DNA of 32,241 nucleotides from Hyphomicrobiales bacterium (GTDB taxonomy: Bacteria > Pseudomonadota > Alphaproteobacteria > Rhizobiales > Aestuariivirgaceae). Numbering within the stretch: the first letter of the stretch is position 1; every line of letters starts with the position of its first letter. The position numbers and the translations under genes were made by a program. Location of the stretch: NCBI GenBank assembly GCA_025359045.1, contig JANYHN010000067.1:1-32241 (forward strand), given 5' to 3'. The notes under the pieces were generated by a model. The model saw only the letters and a list, made by a program, of their open reading frames with translations. It was not told the DNA's origin and did no database searches. Below are positions 7,411 through 14,909 of this stretch, in pieces.

Positions 7411-7714
7411 CTGAAACTGCTGAACGCGATTTAGCAGAAATTTGGTCTTATTTCGCAGCAGAAGCATCAGAAGCGATTGCCACGCGTTTCATCAAGAAGA
7501 TCGAGGAAGATGCTCAAATTTTTTGCCACTTCCCATCGTCCGGCCCTGCTCGCGATCAAATCGGCAAAGGATTGCGGATTGGTTTTTCCGGAAACTACGC
7601 GATCTATTATATGCCAACCGAGTCCGAATTGGTAATGTCAGAGTCTTGCATGGCGCGCGGGACGCAGTAGCAATATCCGCCAGTGGTGGATTTTTGTTTG
7701 CGAAGAAGGCATGA
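7383..7714 (+). pseudogene. parE: ParE-family toxin, damaged (ATT at start position, C-terminal frameshift)
   Basis: In the frame starting at 7383 the sequence reads SQPLILRLTETAERDLAEIW, then YFAAEASEAIATRFIKKIE, KGLRIGFSGNYAIYYMPTE: a RelE/ParE fold with the usual helix pair and beta sheet. The conserved last strand (VRVLHGARD) is in another frame. One missing base near 7631-7633 joins TESEL to NVRVLHGARDA and leads to the stop at 7712-7714; unjoined, the frame ends at 7670 with a non-family tail. No ATG, GTG or TTG lies between the upstream stop and the domain. An ATT stands exactly where the start is expected, after the well-placed GGGAGGAAG. ParE toxins poison DNA gyrase. Overlap with parD is 28 bases. 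Confidence 0.82.
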
Positions 7715-7745
7715 TGGAAATCGAATAAATTGAATGGGCGCTAAG

Positions 7746-8215
7746 ATGAAAAAACATTTAATAGCAACCACAATTCTGGCTGCAATGTCTGTGACGGCTT
7801 CGGCACAATGGTCTATGATAACGAAACAGATGCTTTTGACGGCACCATAAAATCGGTTGGCGCTATGTCAGGATCCAGCAACGATAAAGCTCTTGCATAC
7901 GCACGGTGTAAGGATAAGCACTTAACATTCAATATCATTGTCTCTGGATTTCACAATAGCCAGCCACAGTTCATTTATATCGACATGCGCTCAAGCATTG
8001 ATTCCGGCGAAACGAAGCACAATCCGACAATTATTGGCGAAGGTGTCGGCGACACGGTAGTATTTACGTTGCGCGATTATGTCGTTTCAGACTTCATGGC
8101 ACTTACCGAAGCCAAGCACGAAATAAAATTTGGATACGATAACGCGGCGTGGTCATTCAGCCCGCCGGAACCAGAAATCATAGCAAAAGTTATAGCGGCG
8201 TGCGCTGCGAAGTGA
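7746..8215 (+). pseudogene. Small secreted protein of unknown family, frameshifted after the signal peptide
   Basis: The ATG at 7746 opens a clean signal peptide (MKKHLIATTILAAMSVTASA then Q) that soon runs out of frame. The mature part, from VYDNETDAFDGTIKSVG to the stop at 8213-8215, is in the -1 frame and is long and coherent (about 134 residues, beta-rich, with Cys in YARCKDK and AACAAK). One missing G near 7809 (TGGTC for TGGGTC) would give SAQWVYDNETDAF and a protein of about 155 residues. I do not recognise the family. An internal ATG at 7808 could start a cytoplasmic version without signal, but that looks like a by-product of the shift. Sequencing error is an alternative explanation. 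Confidence 0.7.
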
Positions 8216-8327
8216 GAAAATTTTTTATCCCACGCGCCGTACTATTTTCTGGCCACAAACAGGCTTTGGATTACGGGGATTACAGTACCACCCCACTTAA
8301 TTTTAAACGACTGCAGCTGCGGTCAGG

Positions 8328-8390
8328 CCCCTCATCTATCCCGTTGCTTTGCAACGGGCCCCTTTCCTCTCCTGCTTTGCAGTTGAGGAC
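8328..8390. repeat. REP-like intergenic hairpin element
   Basis: Perfect stem CCCGTTGC (8340-8347) and GCAACGGG (8351-8358) around TTT, followed by a weaker stem around CTGCTTTGCAG, all enclosed by CCTCA and TGAGG near the ends. The pyrimidine-rich CCCCTCATC-stem-CCTTTCCTCTCC layout resembles dispersed intergenic repeats common in Hyphomicrobiales. It lies between two genes that converge, and it may also end the minus-strand transcript, though no T-run is visible. Confidence 0.5.
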
Positions 8391-8391
8391 G

Positions 8392-9771
8392 TTATTCCAG
8401 CGGCTTCAAATCCTGCAAAATGGTTGGCAGATATTCCGACACAGTGGGGTGGATATGCATCGTGCGGGAAATTGCTGTGTAGGGCGCACCCACTGCCATG
8501 ATATCAAGAAACGCGTGCACCACTTCATCGCCACCAATCCCCAGAATGGCGGCGCCAAGAATTTTTTTGCTCTCGGCATCCACGATAACTTTCATGAACC
8601 CTTGCGTCTCACCACGCTCGCGGGCACGACCGATTGATGTCATCATGCGTTTGGCCGCCAGCGCTTTGATGCCTTTGGCGCGCACTTCTTTTTCGCTTAA
8701 TCCCACACGTCCCAAAGGCGGATCAACAAAAAGGCCGTAGCAGGAAATACGGTCTGATATCCCGCGCGGGTCATTGTCGAGCAGATTGGCCGCAACAATT
8801 TCATAATCATTATATGATGTGTGCGTGAAAGCACCACGACCATTCACATCGCCCATGGCCCATAGGCCTTCAATATTGGTGCGGCATTGATCATCAACGA
8901 TGATGAAACCCTTTGCATCAGTGGCAATGCCCGCTTTATCAAGCCCCAGATCATCCGTATTGGGTTGGCGCCCAACGGCCATCAAAACATGGCTGCAATC
9001 AATCCGCGATGCACCAGATTTGTCTTCAATGCTCACATGAATGACATCACCAGACTTATCGAAAGACATATTTTTGGCGCTGAGCCGCACATCAATGCCC
9101 TCCTTTTCGAGGATGTCTTGCACGGCCAAACAGACATCATCATCCTCACGTGCAATCAAACGGTCTGCCATTTCAATGACCGTCACACGCGAACCAAAGC
9201 GGCGGAAAGCTTGGGCAAATTCAAGCCCAATATAACTGCCCCCGATCACCACAAGATGCTCTGGAAGAAAGTTAACGCTCATCATCGAGGCGTTGGTCAG
9301 ATAAGGAATTTTTTCGACGCCAGGAATTGCGGGCACAAATGCGCGTCCACCAGTATTGATAAAAATCTGATCGGCAGAAATAATCTCGCCGTTGATGCTC
9401 ACAGTTTTGGGAGCCGTGAACCGCGCATGCCCACGATAGACTTTGGCACCCTCTAATCCCATCATCCAGGTTTCAACTCCGTTGCGTGATTTCTCGACGA
9501 TTGCATCTTTACGCGCCATCACACGGGCCATATCAACTTTGATTGCGCCTGAGATATCGACGCCGTATTCCGAAGCCCGCCGCGCCAAATGGGCAGCATA
9601 AGCCGAAGCCACCATGGTCTTGGTCGGCACGCAGCCATTGTTCACGCAAGTGCCGCCGAAATTCTCACGTTCAATAATTGCAACTTTGCGCCCCGCTTTC
9701 GAAAGCCGCGCGGCGAGCGATGGCCCCGCTTGGCCAGAACCAATGATGATGGCGTCGAAATGAGTTGTCAT
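8392..9771 (-). CDS. FAD-dependent pyridine nucleotide-disulfide oxidoreductase
   Basis: A 459-residue member of the lipoamide dehydrogenase / mercuric reductase / RclA group. It has the FAD-binding GSGQAGPSLAARL at 11-23, the redox-active disulfide GGTCVNNGCVPTKT with Cys42 and Cys47, an NAD(P)-binding VVIGGSYIGLEFAQ, the second FAD motif (LWAMGDVNGRG) and the C-terminal catalytic HP-T-E (HIHPTVSEYLP). The second-subunit residues needed for NAD(P)H-driven disulfide chemistry are thus present, but the substrate is unknown. There is no N-terminal metal-binding domain and no adjacent mer, 2-oxoacid dehydrogenase or glutathione gene. The ATG at 9771 follows GAGG at good spacing; an upstream ATG at 9804 would add 11 residues. 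Confidence 0.88.
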   Translation of the reverse strand: MTTHFDAIIIGSGQAGPSLAARLSKAGRKVAIIERENFGGTCVNNGCVPTKTMVASAYAAHLARRASEYGVDISGAIKVDMARVMARKDAIVEKSRNGVETWMMGLEGAKVYRGHARFTAPKTVSINGEIISADQIFINTGGRAFVPAIPGVEKIPYLTNASMMSVNFLPEHLVVIGGSYIGLEFAQAFRRFGSRVTVIEMADRLIAREDDDVCLAVQDILEKEGIDVRLSAKNMSFDKSGDVIHVSIEDKSGASRIDCSHVLMAVGRQPNTDDLGLDKAGIATDAKGFIIVDDQCRTNIEGLWAMGDVNGRGAFTHTSYNDYEIVAANLLDNDPRGISDRISCYGLFVDPPLGRVGLSEKEVRAKGIKALAAKRMMTSIGRARERGETQGFMKVIVDAESKKILGAAILGIGGDEVVHAFLDIMAVGAPYTAISRTMHIHPTVSEYLPTILQDLKPLE

Positions 9772-9890
9772 AAAGTGCCTCGTTTTATGCTGCGGGGAAT
9801 GCATGTTAAATCAAACCATAGACTAAACCGCAAGGCATGACTTCATAGCTACAGGTCATTGCGCGAATTGACAGTTATGAACGGACAAGA

Positions 9891-10511
9891 CTATCGATGA
9901 GTCAAATTTTTTGTTGAGAAATTCCAAGGCTGTGTCAACCAAAAACCAGCAACAAGATACCCACCCACCACATCAGAAAAATAGTGCACACCGAGGAAAA
10001 TACGCGATGCGCCGATGAGCGAGGCGATTGCGATAGCAGCCAACCAAACCATAATTCGACTTGAGCCTTTGATGTGAGGCGTTACGATCAATGCAATTGC
10101 CAGATAAAAACTGGTGCCATAAATTGTGTGGCCACTGGGGAAGCTAAAGGAATTGGGCAGAGTATTGGCAAACACCTCCACAGGTCTTGGGCGGTGGATG
10201 AGCCATTTCATTGTGACTTCGGTTGCCGCCGCTGCGACCATTACAAAGATAAGATATTTCTGATCATCCCATTTTTGTCGAAGACCTAGTTTAATGACAG
10301 CAAGCACGGTCAGCGTGCTGATTGCTAATCCCGATCCGAAAAAAGTGATGCCCTCCCATATGCGTTCGTTACCTGCTGGAAACATGCCCAATGCCCAACC
10401 GTGAAACTGAACGTCAAAGCCATTGGTATATCCAGACCAAACACATGCCGTCAGCACAGTGAGTGATACTAAACAAGCCAGCGCTAATGAAATCCGCTGC
10501 TGCCGCGTCAT
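9891..10511 (-). CDS. PAP2-superfamily membrane phosphatase
   Basis: A 206-residue polytopic membrane protein with about five or six hydrophobic segments. The three acid-phosphatase motifs are complete: K-x6-RP at 102-110 (KWLIHRPRP), PSGH at 125-128 (SFPSGHTIYG) and SR-x5-H-x3-D at 169-180 (SRIFLGVHYFSD). These enzymes remove phosphate from lipid phosphates such as phosphatidate, undecaprenyl diphosphate or lipid A, acting at the membrane face. The ATG overlaps the stop of the upstream kinase-like gene (shared ATGA, 10508-10511), so the two are translationally coupled and probably act on related lipids. The exact substrate cannot be read from sequence. Confidence 0.88.
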   Translation of the reverse strand: MTRQQRISLALACLVSLTVLTACVWSGYTNGFDVQFHGWALGMFPAGNERIWEGITFFGSGLAISTLTVLAVIKLGLRQKWDDQKYLIFVMVAAAATEVTMKWLIHRPRPVEVFANTLPNSFSFPSGHTIYGTSFYLAIALIVTPHIKGSSRIMVWLAAIAIASLIGASRIFLGVHYFSDVVGGYLVAGFWLTQPWNFSTKNLTHR

Positions 10512-11419
10512 CCGCTTTTGCTTTTTGGAATATCAACCAAGGGCACGATGACCCTCAAGGATTTCGGCTTTATCCGATAGTTCAGTGGTGATTTTAGCAT
10601 GATCACCTCCCCATCTACCGCAACTTTAACAAAGTTGCGTTTGGTCTTGATCGAAAGTGATGTCGTATCGAAAGTCAAAACATCTGATTTGGGTTGAGCC
10701 TTAAAAACCAGAGAGAAAAAATTATACAAGAGTCCTAGTCTGGTTGAAGCGCGAGGCATCATAACCCCCATAACGCCACGTTGAAGCGACGAACGCGTTC
10801 CTAGTGTTGGGAAGCTCATATCATAAACATTATTTCCGACAAAAAGCAGCGCTGATCTGTGGTCGGCTTTTTCCAGCTCAGCTGCATCTAACCTTAATCG
10901 CAAAAGGCGGAACCTCAACAGAACTTTAAGCGAAGCACGCGTAGCCGCCGGCCATTTGCTGAGGCCCGTTTTCTGCAAGCTTTCTCGCAATTTTACAATT
11001 GAAGGGTAAAGACCAACACTTGAATTGTTGACGAATATGTGACCGTTCACCTCGCCTACATCAATAGATTGAATATGCCCCGCTACAATAATCTCGATTG
11101 CTTTTTCAACATCCATCGGAATTTTCATATCCTTGGCAAAGTGGTTGAGCGTTCCCAAAGGAAGCACACCAAATTTAACTTTGCTCAGGCCTATCAAAGC
11201 AGATGCCACCGCGTTTATTGTGCCGTCACCACCACCAGCAACGATAATAGTATATTTTTGCTGAACGGCAGATTTTGTCAGGGCATTGATATCATCTCCC
11301 TTTTGAAGTCGGATAATATGCGGCGTAACGCCATGGCTCTGAAACAGCTTCTCAATTTGTTCAATGGAAGGTCTATCTTTCGGACCCGAACGCGGATTTA
11401 TGAGGCAACAAATTCTCAA
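10508..11419 (-). CDS. Diacylglycerol kinase-like lipid kinase (DAGK catalytic domain)
   Basis: About 303 residues of the YegS/DgkB/BmrU type. The N-terminal catalytic domain has INPRSG at the start, the nucleotide-binding VAGGGDGTINAVASAL and LPLGTLNHFAKDM; the C-terminal beta-domain contains VDGEVIML near the end. Such kinases phosphorylate diacylglycerol or related lipids and help recycle them or make modified lipids. I chose the TTG at 11419, because it gives the usual (M)RICCLINPRSG beginning and is preceded by GGTGAT. A GTG at 11470 would add 17 residues, but it lies inside a terminator-like hairpin and has no ribosome-binding site. The gene overlaps the PAP2 gene by four bases. Confidence 0.85.
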   Translation of the reverse strand: MRICCLINPRSGPKDRPSIEQIEKLFQSHGVTPHIIRLQKGDDINALTKSAVQQKYTIIVAGGGDGTINAVASALIGLSKVKFGVLPLGTLNHFAKDMKIPMDVEKAIEIIVAGHIQSIDVGEVNGHIFVNNSSVGLYPSIVKLRESLQKTGLSKWPAATRASLKVLLRFRLLRLRLDAAELEKADHRSALLFVGNNVYDMSFPTLGTRSSLQRGVMGVMMPRASTRLGLLYNFFSLVFKAQPKSDVLTFDTTSLSIKTKRNFVKVAVDGEVIMLKSPLNYRIKPKSLRVIVPLVDIPKSKSG

Positions 11420-11458
11420 ATAATCACCATATTCTCCACAAACTAAAATCTTGGAAAG

Positions 11459-11491
11459 CGATATCCGCACTTTGAGGCGGCGCGGATATCG
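11459..11491 (-). terminator. Hairpin between the CHRD gene and the lipid kinase gene
   Basis: A perfect 10-base inverted repeat, CGATATCCGC (11459-11468) and GCGGATATCG (11482-11491), with a 13-base loop, lies 15 bases after the CHRD stop. Read on the minus strand it is followed only by CTTTCC, so as a terminator it is weak; it may partly stop or process the CHRD transcript. Confidence 0.55.
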
Positions 11492-11505
11492 TCTATTTCA
11501 ATATA

Positions 11506-11937
11506 TTACTTTGCCACGACCAACTGTCCACGAATTTCGCCGTCAGGAAACTTGGCGGTGTGAACGTTGACATAAGTTTTGCCAGCCTTGATATCAGCGA
11601 GCTGCGCATCAGTAATGTCTGCGCTTCCTTCCATAATGGCCTTGGACATATCAATTTCAGGGCCGGCTTTCTCGCCAACAGCCGCTGGGCCGTGGATGTG
11701 GGCTGCAGTTGCATCGCCCGTCAGCCCGTCAACTTTAACAGTCCATGAAACCTTCTTGGTATCGGTATCCACTGTGACCTCAGCAGTACCCATGCCTTTG
11801 CTCTCTGTGGCTGGTGTTTCTTCTGCAGCAGTCATATCAGCATGATACTTCATCATTTCAGCATGCGCAGCAGACATTGCTCCTGCCAAACCAAAGGTAA
11901 GACCCATAACTGCCAAAGCAATTTTAGTATTATTCAT
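11506..11937 (-). CDS. Secreted CHRD-domain protein
   Basis: A 143-residue protein. Residues 1-26 are a signal peptide (MNNTKIALAVMGLTFGLAGA then an AHA cleavage site). The rest is a single CHRD domain: the strand YHADMTAAEETPATESKGMGTAEVTVD, the characteristic AHIHGPA around residue 83, then KAGKTYVNVHTAKFPDGEIRGQL near the end, with the NVHT and GEIRGQ signatures. CHRD domains form immunoglobulin-like beta folds and occur in many bacterial exported proteins of unknown role. The gene stands alone behind an EcfG-type promoter, which points to a role in envelope or general stress; that link is inference. The start codon is preceded by GGAG. Confidence 0.9.
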   Translation of the reverse strand: MNNTKIALAVMGLTFGLAGAMSAAHAEMMKYHADMTAAEETPATESKGMGTAEVTVDTDTKKVSWTVKVDGLTGDATAAHIHGPAAVGEKAGPEIDMSKAIMEGSADITDAQLADIKAGKTYVNVHTAKFPDGEIRGQLVVAK

Positions 11938-11979
11938 AATATTAACTCCATGAGATTTTGTTTTCAGCCGTCGAGAATT

Positions 11980-12005
11980 AACGCTTTAAAACGCTGTTCT
12001 GTTCC
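11980..12005 (-). promoter_or_regulatory. EcfG (general stress sigma) type promoter of the CHRD gene
   Basis: On the minus strand GGAAC (12001-12005) is followed by 17 bases and CGTT (11980-11983). This matches the GGAAC-N16/17-CGTT consensus known for EcfG/SigT sigma factors of alphaproteobacteria. The start site would lie near 11972, giving a leader of about 35 bases before the CHRD ATG. I found no second match in the other intergenic gaps I checked. Confidence 0.68.
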
Positions 12006-12041
12006 CAACTGTAAAAAATTATGTGTGTTGTCTAACTACCG

Positions 12042-12644
12042 TTAATACAAGCTGCCATCCGCCTGCTCTGGCCGTGCCCGCCCTACATCGGTTACAACCT
12101 CAGGCCCCACAAAAATCTGATCAGCATAAATTCTTTCGCCCTGCGCTACCACGCCCGTAGCCACACTCACATAATCACGGCTCGCCAGTGCATGGCGGTG
12201 CGGCGGGCTGTTGAGCCACTGTTGAAAAATCTTCTGCGCGGCGTTTGCATCGCCCAAATCAGCATGGCTCAGCCGCGCTGCATTCTCCCCCAAGCTCGGC
12301 AAATTCATCGCCCCATCACGCAACGCCCGCATTCGGCTGTCAAAATCATGGCCAGTGCTGGCCACATGTCCCATAAAATTATGCTGCATCATATCCATGG
12401 CATGGGCCAAGCTGGCATCATGTAAGGGTTGATTGAGCACCAAACCACGCAAGCCCTTGGATTTGCGATATTGATTAGCCAATTGAAACAGTTGGCTTTC
12501 CAAGTCTGGCCGTTCAACGTTAAGACCTGCGGCAACCATGCGCGACATCAATTGGCGATAAGTCTCGCGCGCTTCGGCAGGCAGACCCAAAACGACCAGT
12601 GCACAAACCGATAATACAACTAGACAATTAAGTTTTATGACCAA
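12042..12644 (-). CDS. Secreted CAP-domain (SCP/PR1-like) protein
   Basis: A 200-residue protein with an N-terminal signal segment (IKLNCLVVLSVCALVVLGLP, then an AEA cleavage site). Residues about 48-170 are a CAP domain: FQLANQYRKSKGLRGLVLNQPLHDASLAHAMDMMQ, then the conserved His/Glu set in HNFMGHVAS, SLGENAARL and WLNSPPHRHALAS. These match the bacterial YkwD/SCP branch. CAP proteins are exported, and their biochemical role is poorly known; lipid or metal binding is proposed for some. It is transcribed away from the phosphodiesterase gene, and only 51 bases separate the two starts. Confidence 0.87.
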   Translation of the reverse strand: MVIKLNCLVVLSVCALVVLGLPAEARETYRQLMSRMVAAGLNVERPDLESQLFQLANQYRKSKGLRGLVLNQPLHDASLAHAMDMMQHNFMGHVASTGHDFDSRMRALRDGAMNLPSLGENAARLSHADLGDANAAQKIFQQWLNSPPHRHALASRDYVSVATGVVAQGERIYADQIFVGPEVVTDVGRARPEQADGSLY

Positions 12645-12695
12645 CCCAAAACCTCAATACGAATCACTTTCACATCAGCTATCTTTAAATCCGTT

Positions 12696-14117
12696 ATGAA
12701 CCAAATGGAAACGACAGACATCGAACAATTGCGCAAACACGCGGCGCAACTCGAGAAAGATATTGCCCATTTGGTCCGTCATGATCAACTCACGGGATTG
12801 ATGAATCGTAGTGCTTTTGTCTCCGATGTTGATCGTATTATTAGCGCCACTGACTATTCGCAGACCAAAGGTGCAATGATTGAAATCGGCATTCGTGGCA
12901 TTCCCCGCATCTCCGGTTCATTGGGCAGGCATGTTGCAGACTACGTGATCTCAGCACTGGCCGCTCGCCTCAACAGAATGCGCGAACCCGAAACGCTCTG
13001 TTGCCGCCTCGACTATTGGAGTTTTGCAATCTTCATTCCGAAGATCAATGATCCACTTGAAGCACTGACGACAGCAAAATCATTTATCGAAACTTTGAAT
13101 AAACCCGTTGACTGGGTCGATCGTCATTTGAAAGTTGAATTGGGCGCAGGTGTAGCACTCACGACTGAAGGCCAAAAAGATGCATTAGAGCTTTTGGAAA
13201 ATGTCAGCCTTGCGCTCAAATCCGCGACTGAAAAAAATGGCCCTGGCTATAGCTTCTTCAACCCTGCCCTAGCCCAAATCTCCAAGCGCAAATCCGACGT
13301 GATGCAAGCTTTGCATGATCCCAGTGACAAGCAGCTTTTTAAATTACATTACCAACCCTTTTTCAACGCCAAATCTGGCGATCTGGTTGGCTTCGAGGCG
13401 CTCATGCGCATGGATCACACAGAGCTTGGTTCAATATCGCCTGCTGAGTTCATTCCAGTGGCAGAGGAATCAGGTGATATTACGAGGCTGGGTGCTTGGG
13501 CCTTGGCTGAAGCCTGCCGCGAAGCTGCAAATTGGCCCAATCATCTCATTGTTGCTGTCAACATTTCACCTGAGCAATTCTACAGCGGGACATTGCTGAC
13601 CGATGTTCATAACGCGCTCGAACTTTCAAGTTTCCCTGCATATAGGCTCGAGCTCGAGATCACCGAAAGCACCATGCTCAAAGATTCTGAAATGGTGATG
13701 TCGCAATTAAATGCCCTGCGCGATATGGGCTGCGCCATTGTGCTCGATGACTTCGGCACGGGCTATTCCAGCCTGAGTTATATGTGGAAGTTCCCGTTTT
13801 CAAAATTGAAAATTGATCGCTCATTTATTCTGGCCTTAGATGACACACATTTGGTACGCGGAATGTTGCGATCCATTATCGATTTGTCACGCAATCTTGG
13901 ATTAAAAATCACTGCAGAAGGAATTGAGAAACCAGAGCACGTAGCACTGCTGCGCGAATATTCCTGCGATTATCTGCAAGGCTATTTAACAGGCAGGCCC
14001 GCGAGTGCCACCGATATCGCTGCCATCATTCTCAAAAACTATGCCAGCCAATTGCGCGAACAACCATACCCAGCTGTTGCAGATCCGAAATTTCGCAGCA
14101 ACAAGCAATCCACATAA
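12696..14117 (+). CDS. Cyclic-di-GMP phosphodiesterase (EAL) with degenerate GGDEF domain
   Basis: A 473-residue cytoplasmic protein with no transmembrane or sensor domain. Residues about 24-180 are a GGDEF fold (HDQLTGLMNRSAF) in which the active-site loop is replaced by CRLDYWSF, so it cannot be a normal cyclase. Residues about 205-450 form an EAL domain with all expected residues: GFEALMR, the Asn in VNISPEQF, ELEITEST, LDDFGTGYSSL, the Lys in FSKLKIDRSFI, AEGIE and LQGY. It should therefore hydrolyse c-di-GMP to pGpG, with the GGDEF part acting as a GTP sensor or dimer module, as known for other such hybrids. A short helical N-terminus (LRKHAAQLEKDIAHL) may form a coiled coil. Confidence 0.92.
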   Translation: MNQMETTDIEQLRKHAAQLEKDIAHLVRHDQLTGLMNRSAFVSDVDRIISATDYSQTKGAMIEIGIRGIPRISGSLGRHVADYVISALAARLNRMREPETLCCRLDYWSFAIFIPKINDPLEALTTAKSFIETLNKPVDWVDRHLKVELGAGVALTTEGQKDALELLENVSLALKSATEKNGPGYSFFNPALAQISKRKSDVMQALHDPSDKQLFKLHYQPFFNAKSGDLVGFEALMRMDHTELGSISPAEFIPVAEESGDITRLGAWALAEACREAANWPNHLIVAVNISPEQFYSGTLLTDVHNALELSSFPAYRLELEITESTMLKDSEMVMSQLNALRDMGCAIVLDDFGTGYSSLSYMWKFPFSKLKIDRSFILALDDTHLVRGMLRSIIDLSRNLGLKITAEGIEKPEHVALLREYSCDYLQGYLTGRPASATDIAAIILKNYASQLREQPYPAVADPKFRSNKQST

Positions 14118-14129
14118 TTTGTATAATTT

Positions 14130-14909
14130 ATGACGTCTTCCCCACCAACTTCACACCGAGACCTGCCTGTTTTCAAGGCCTTTACGCATATATTGAGTGG
14201 CGTTTCCGCCCATTGGAGGCGCGCCCTAAAGCCTGCTTTACCGTGGCTGGTAATGATTGCATTACTCAATGCTTTCGTTTTGAAGTCGCAAATTTCATCT
14301 TCATCTTCGCAAGAACAGTTAAACTTTAATTGGCTAGATTTGGTAGGAGCAGCAGTTGGTTTAATTGCGGGTTCTTCAATAGCCGTAACTTGGCACCAAT
14401 TTATTTTACGCGATGTGCCAATGGAAACAGTGCAAATATTTCGACTTGATCGCACTGTCTGGCGTTATTTAGGACGCATCATGGCAATTATTGCAATATG
14501 CTTTGTTCCACTATTGGCGCTTGTGACAGCAGTTGAATTTGCGCCGTTGCTGCTGATGCCAATAATATTGGCATTGTTTATCCAACTCGCAATTTTCGGT
14601 TATCGCATGTCACTCACTCTCCCCGCAACGGCTGTCAACAACACAACATTTGGTATGCGTGAAGCCCTCGAGGTCACGCGCGGCAACAATCTCAAGATTT
14701 TAGCGCTACTTGCAATCATCATCGTGACGATACTGGCTGGGTTCATGGCACTCCTAACAATTGTAGGAATAGTCAAGATCATTCACCCAATGGCAGCAGA
14801 GCTTGTCGTATTTATATTGGGGATTCCAATTCTGTTTTTTAACACGCTTCTGACTTCAAACTTGCTGACGTCACTTTATGGTTTCTTCGTTGAAAGACGT
14901 GACTTCTAA
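14130..14909 (+). CDS. Polytopic membrane protein of unknown function
   Basis: A 259-residue protein I do not recognise. It has about six hydrophobic segments: [13 protein letters not shown], the segment around [76 protein letters not shown] and [17 protein letters not shown]. Between segments, [28 protein letters not shown] resembles the linking loop of the broad family that includes YciC/DUF975-type or GDPD-associated membrane domains, a weak guess. It starts 12 bases after the phosphodiesterase stop, so both are probably co-transcribed. Its stop overlaps the purA stop by four bases from the opposite strand. Confidence 0.75.
   Translation: MTSSPPTSHRDLPVFKAFTHILSGVSAHWRRALKPALPWLVMIALLNAFVLKSQISSSSSQEQLNFNWLDLVGAAVGLIAGSSIAVTWHQFILRDVPMETVQIFRLDRTVWRYLGRIMAIIAICFVPLLALVTAVEFAPLLLMPIILALFIQLAIFGYRMSLTLPATAVNNTTFGMREALEVTRGNNLKILALLAIIIVTILAGFMALLTIVGIVKIIHPMAAELVVFILGIPILFFNTLLTSNLLTSLYGFFVERRDF

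Noticed and set aside
7808..8215. Independent cytoplasmic protein starting at ATG 7808
   Set aside because: The clean signal peptide immediately upstream in the other frame is better explained by a one-base loss.
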